IMG/VR virus record: IMGVR_UViG_3300023196_002519
Coordinates: 1 to 24,368 of that record
Direction: 5' to 3' (one strand)
Source: a virus
DNA length: 24,368 bases
Of this stretch, positions 8,701 through 14,700 are shown piece after piece (positions within the stretch are counted from its first letter, which is position 1; each line of letters starts with the position of its first letter). Below the pieces are notes generated by a model, which was not told the origin of the DNA, made no database searches, and was given only the letters and a program-made list of their open reading frames with translations. The position numbers and the translations under genes were made by a program.

Positions 8701-11700
8701 CAAAAAATGGTAGATCTGGAATAGGGACTGCAACTGTAGATCTTTCCATCAATAGCGAAACACCTAGTAATCTTTATTACAGATTAGATCCAATTTATGA
8801 GAGCAATCTTCCAGATTCTAAAAAAGAAATTTCTATTGATTCTGAAGTTTTAGAAAATAATCAGTTATTTGTTAGCAACAGTGATTATAGTGGAACTTAT
8901 GCTGTAGACACTTCTTCAACTAATTCTTTCACATATACAATCCCAAGAACCCCTGAGAGGGTTTCATATGCCTCTACAGAGGCGTCTTTAACCTATCAGA
9001 CTGATTGTACACATACTGATGGTCCAATCGCTTCTGTGAAGATTACAAACAAGGGTAAAAATTATTATTCTTTACCAGGAATAACGACGGTAACTTCGGC
9101 AAAAGGAACTGGTGCCATTCTTTTTGCTGGTAGTAAGACAATTGGGCAAATTAAATCATCAAATATTAGCGATATTGGATATGATTTCCCAACAGATATA
9201 ACACTAAAACCTACTGTACAACTTCCACAAATTTTAAAAGTAGAACCTCTTTCATCTATACAATTGATTGGAATTACTTCCATAGGAAGAGGTTATACTC
9301 AACCAGCAAAATTAGTCGTTCTTGATGGAAAAACTAATACAGTTGTAAAAGACTTAGATTTAAAATATTCAATAGGCGATAGTAATGTAACTATTTTAAA
9401 AAATACAAAAGGAATCAATAATGTAGTTCCAAAAGTTATTCCAACTGAAAATAGTAATGGAGTTAGAATTGGTAATGTTGGTTATAGTACCATAACGAAA
9501 GATGTTACTATAACACTAGCAGATGAATTTAGTTCCAATGATACATTCCCATTTATTGTAGGTGACAAAGTTCTTATTGAAGGAGTTGGTGTTGGCATAG
9601 GTTCAACTGCTAAAGGTTATGATTCTTCGTCATACAACTATGATCTCTTCACTTTAACTGGAGTTGAACCAAATATTGGTGGAATTGGAATTGTAACCTA
9701 TAGTATGTCACAATATTATCCAACTGGAGATAATTTTCCAGGAAATTTTGATTCGGTAAATTCTTCTGCTAGGATAATTGCAGAAAAAACTTTCCCAACA
9801 TTTGATGTATTATTGTCAAATAATGAGTATTTAAAAGGTGAGGAAGTAAAATCTGATTCTGCAACAGGAACAGTTGATGGTTGGGATAATAAATCAAGTC
9901 TTTTAACAATATCTACAAGTGAAGACTTTAATGTCGATGAATTGATTATTGGTTCAACTTCAAAAACTCAAGGAATTGCGTCAACTGTAACGACGTATAA
10001 TGCATATTTTGAATTAGATGCTGTTTCCAAATTTAATAGAGGATGGCAAAATAACTCTGGATATCTTAATGACAATCTTCAGAGAGTTCAAGATAGTGAT
10101 TACTATCAAAATTTCTCATATGCACTAAAATCTAGAATTCCTTTTGATACTTGGAATGAGTCAGTATCTTCTCTAACACATACATCTGGATTTAAAAAAT
10201 TCTCAGATCTTCAAATAGAATCTACTTCATCTGGAATGACTGTTGGAGTATCTACCGATTTGACAATAACAAACATTGTTGATGATATTGTTGGATATGT
10301 AGACCTTAACTGTGTATATGATTTTGATCTTGTTAAAGAAAATTCTTTAAATGTAAATTCAAAATTAGTTTCAGATCAAGTAATTTTTTCAAATAGAATT
10401 TTACAAGATTTCCAAGAATCCATAGGCAATAGAGTTCTTTCTATAGATGATTTGAGTGGTCAGTTTAGTTCAAATCCAAGATCAACTGCTTTTAGTGTTG
10501 CAGCAACATTTAATTTAGCAGATAGAAGAGCATTAAAATTCTTCACATATGTGAAAGATAGAAGATTTACCCAAGAAAGACAACTTTTGATTGTTGATCT
10601 TATTCATGATGGAACATTTGGATATATTAATCAATATGGAAGAGTAGAAACCAAATATGATCAAGGATCTTTTGATTTTGCTATTTCTGGAACTGAGGGA
10701 GAACTTCAATTCTTCCCAACTAAATCTACAATCAATGATTATAACTTAACTGCTTTATCATATAATTTAGATGATAATCTACTGAGCACAGGATCTACTG
10801 TAATTGGTAGGTCAATAATTGATACAGAGAGTGTAAACATTTCTGTAGGAAATAGTGCAACAATTGTTTCTATTGCCAGCACATATACAACCGCTAAAGT
10901 ATTAGTTCAAATAACTCCAGATACCGAAGGTAATGAGTTTGAAATGAATGAACTTAATATCATTCATAATGGAACTGATATTGAATTGATGGAATATGGT
11001 GCGATGGGAACAACTCCTGGAACATATGGTCCTTCTGGTCTTGGCACATACGTTCCTAGAATAGATGGAAGTTTATTAAAGATAGATTTTATTCCTAATG
11101 CAGGAGTTGGAATTGGAACTACAGGTGTGATTAATACTATCACTGTTGGACTTGCAAATTCCACATTTAGTGGAACTGGAACCATTGATATGAAACATGC
11201 TAGATTGGAAAATAAAACAACTTCTATATCTGCATCTGGATCTCCTGGAATAAACACAATCGCAGAATTCCCATCATATCTTGCATATGATGCCGCATAT
11301 CTTATTGTTCAAGTTGCTGACAAAACAAATAATCATTATCAGATGTCTGAGTTTGCAGTTGTTCAAGATTTTGAAGATGGGCAACCAACACTTGACACAT
11401 ATGATGTTGAATTTGGAAATACAGAAACTCATATTGGTCTTGGTACAATTGGAAGTAGATTGGTTGGATCTGGTGCAACAACTGTGACTGAAATTTTATT
11501 CACACCAAATCCAAGTATTGATGTCGAAGTTAATGTCTTTATGAATGCATTACGAATACAAGATGATGCAAAAGATCAAATCGATTTTGATAATGGAGTA
11601 ATTGAAACTGGATTTGGTAGATACGATGGAACAGAAAGTCAAATTAAAAGAGAATTTGATTTAAAACATGAAAATGATGATATTTTCAGAAGAACAATTG

Positions 11701-14700
11701 ACGGTAGTAATTCTTCTACTGTCAATGTTTCAAATAACACTATTGAGATTGCAAATCATTTCTTTGTTACTGGAGAATCAATAAAGTATTCTCATCCTGG
11801 CATTGGTGCAACAATGGCAATTGGATGTGCATCAACTTCTTTCCCTGGCGTTGGTGTAACTACAAAACTTCCTGAAAATTTATTTGCAGTTAAAATTAAT
11901 GATAGTGTAATAAAAATTGCATCTACTGCAGAAAATGCTTTAAAATCTATTCCACATACAGTAGAAATTTCTAGTGTAGGTATTGGAACATCTCACAGTT
12001 TTACTGCAACAAATCAAAATGCAAAAGCAATAATCGCTATTGATAACCTTATCCAATCTCCTATCGTATCAACTGCACTTACAACTACTATTGCTGATCA
12101 AGTATTTACTACGGATGATTTAATTATCTTTAGTGGAATTACTTCATTCTTTGGTGGGGACTTGATTAAGGTTGGAAGTGAAATTATGAAGATTGAAGGA
12201 GTTGGAATTGGTACAACAAATGCAATAAGAGTCAGAAGACCTTGGATGGGAACTGCATTGGCAGGATATGGAACTGGAGAATTAGTAACTAAAGTTGTTG
12301 GAAATTACAATATAGTTGATAACACTCTTAACTTTGTTGAAGCACCTTTTGGAAATACTCCTTTAGGAACAAGTACAAATCCTCCAGATGAACAGGATTG
12401 GACAGGAATATCTACAGGATCAAGTTTCCAGGGTAGAGTTTTCTTAAGATCTGGAACAATAAACGGATCTAATGATACTTATCATAGTAACTATCTTTTT
12501 GATGATATTTCTGAACAATTTACTGGACTTGAAGATTTATTCACATTAAAGAGTAGTGGAGCGAATGTTAGTGGAATAACTTCTGATACAGTATTATTGA
12601 TTAATGATATCTATCAGGGCAGAAGTTCTATTAGTGATTATGAAGTTGTAGAAAACTCTGGAATATCCAGTGTTAAATTTGTTGGAATTGCAAGAACTAT
12701 TACCAATGATATTGGTATTACTACTTTCCCTAAAGGTGGAGTTATTGTTTCAGTCGGATCAACTAATGGATTTGGATATCAACCTCTAATTTCTGCCGGA
12801 GGAACTGCGGTTATTTCTGGATTAGGAACTGTTCAATCTATCAGTATTGGAAACACTGGTTCTGGATATAGATCTGGTATACAAACAGTGAATGTTTCTG
12901 TTGCATCATCCACTACACAAAAACTTACAGTTGGAACAGCAACTATAAGTGGTGGGCATATTACATCAGTTACAGTAACAAATCCAGGATCTGGATATAC
13001 AACTTCTAACCCCCCAGTTGTTACTTTCGATTCTCCATTAAGTTATAGCAATATTCCATTAGTATATTCTTCAACTTCATCTGGTATTGGATCTAATGCA
13101 ACAATTGACGTTGTTGTCGGACAGGGTTCAAGTGTTATTGATTTTTCAATCAATAACACAGGATTTGGATATGGTAACGGACAAACTTTAACACTACCTT
13201 TAACTGGTTCTATTGGCATTCCTACTACATCTTCTGCTTCGTTCCAAGAATTTGAACTTAATATCAATGAAGTTTTATCAGATAAATTCTCTTCTTGGTC
13301 TATTGGAGAACTTAGACAGTTTGATAATATCGAAAGATTTATTGATGGAGTAACTAAATCTTTCCAAATGACTTTTGATGGTGAAGTTCAGTCTATTGTT
13401 GCATCCAAAGGATCTAAAGTTAATGTTCAAGATACACTATTAATTTTCGTTAACGACATTCTTCAAGTCCCAGGACAAGGATACAAATTCACTGGTGGAA
13501 GCATCATAACCTTTACAGAACCTCCAAAAATTGGTGATACTATAAAAATAGTATTCTATAGAGGAAGTGGATCATCTGATGTTTTAAATAAAGAAATTAT
13601 AGAAACTGTAAAAGTTGGTGATGATTTAATACTGGGATATGATCCTGGTATTGGACAATCAAAATTCCTCCAAGAAGATGAAAGAACTGTTACAAGAGTG
13701 AATTCTACAGACCTGGTAGATACTAATCCATACTTTGGTCCAGGAAATACTGAGGATGAAACTTTAACTAGACCAGTTGTATGGTGTAGACAAACTGAAG
13801 ACAAAATTGTGGATGAAAAGGGTATTGGTAAAGATAGAGAACTTTATGAATCAAACATCAATCCAAAATCATATTTGATTAAAAATGTCGGTATTGCAGA
13901 AACTGTAATTTATGTTGATAGAGTTAGACCTCTATTTGATGGAAATGATGAAAATGGATTGAATAGATCTTTCCAAAATAACATCACATTTAAATCAACT
14001 GAAGAAAAAGTATCAGCAGCTGCCACTGCAGTAGTATCTGTTGCGGGAACAGTTTCTTCAATTGCTATATCGACTGGTGGTGTTGGATATAGTACAAACC
14101 CAATCGTAAGTATTGCAAGTACAAATGGTGTTGGAATTGGTACAACAACAACTGCAACTGCATCAGCGATAATTAGTATTGGAGCAACAGTTTCCAGTAT
14201 ATCTGTTACTAATGGAGGATCTGGGTATACGCAATCTAATCCACCAGTAGTTTTGATTGGACCACCAAAGAGTTCTACTGAAAACTCTTCAGTCGAATCA
14301 TATTCTGGAGACTCCGGAATTATTGTTGGATTTGGAACAACTTCAGTTGGAATTGGAACTACACAATTAATATTTGACCTACACATTCCATTTGATTCTT
14401 CTTTGAGGAATACTGATCTTGTCGGAACGGCAGTAACATTGAGTACTTTGTCTGCTAATGATTACTTTATTGTAAAAGATACAAGTGTTGGAATAGCACA
14501 GACAGTTATTCAATCATTTGATGGTAGTGGGTCTACTATCGGAATTGGTAATCAATTTGCTGATAATGTATATGTGGTAAATAATGTTTCTGAAGTTACC
14601 CAAAATATTGTTGGAGTAAATACTTTAGTGAAACGAGTATTTGTTAATATTGATCAATTCAGTTCTGGTTACTCTGGAATTTCTACTGCAGAATCTTTTG

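Noticed and set aside
4980-14275. Spaced repeats as a possible CRISPR array or DNA-level satellite
   Set aside because: The similarity is at protein level with variable codons and irregular spacing; there is no constant direct repeat with unique spacers.
12831-14275. Diversity-generating retroelement target region in the giant protein
   Set aside because: There is no reverse transcriptase, no template repeat and no adenine-biased variable copy pair in the window.
13910-14386. Antisense open frame of 158 codons (and others at 17887-18402, 18604-18933, 858-1148, 5324-5614, 10964-11257)
   Set aside because: Each lies wholly inside a clearly coding + strand gene. Their Pro/Val/Ile-rich products are the complement reading of Gly/Thr/Asn-rich repeat codons, they have no ribosome site, and no gene in the window is on the - strand.
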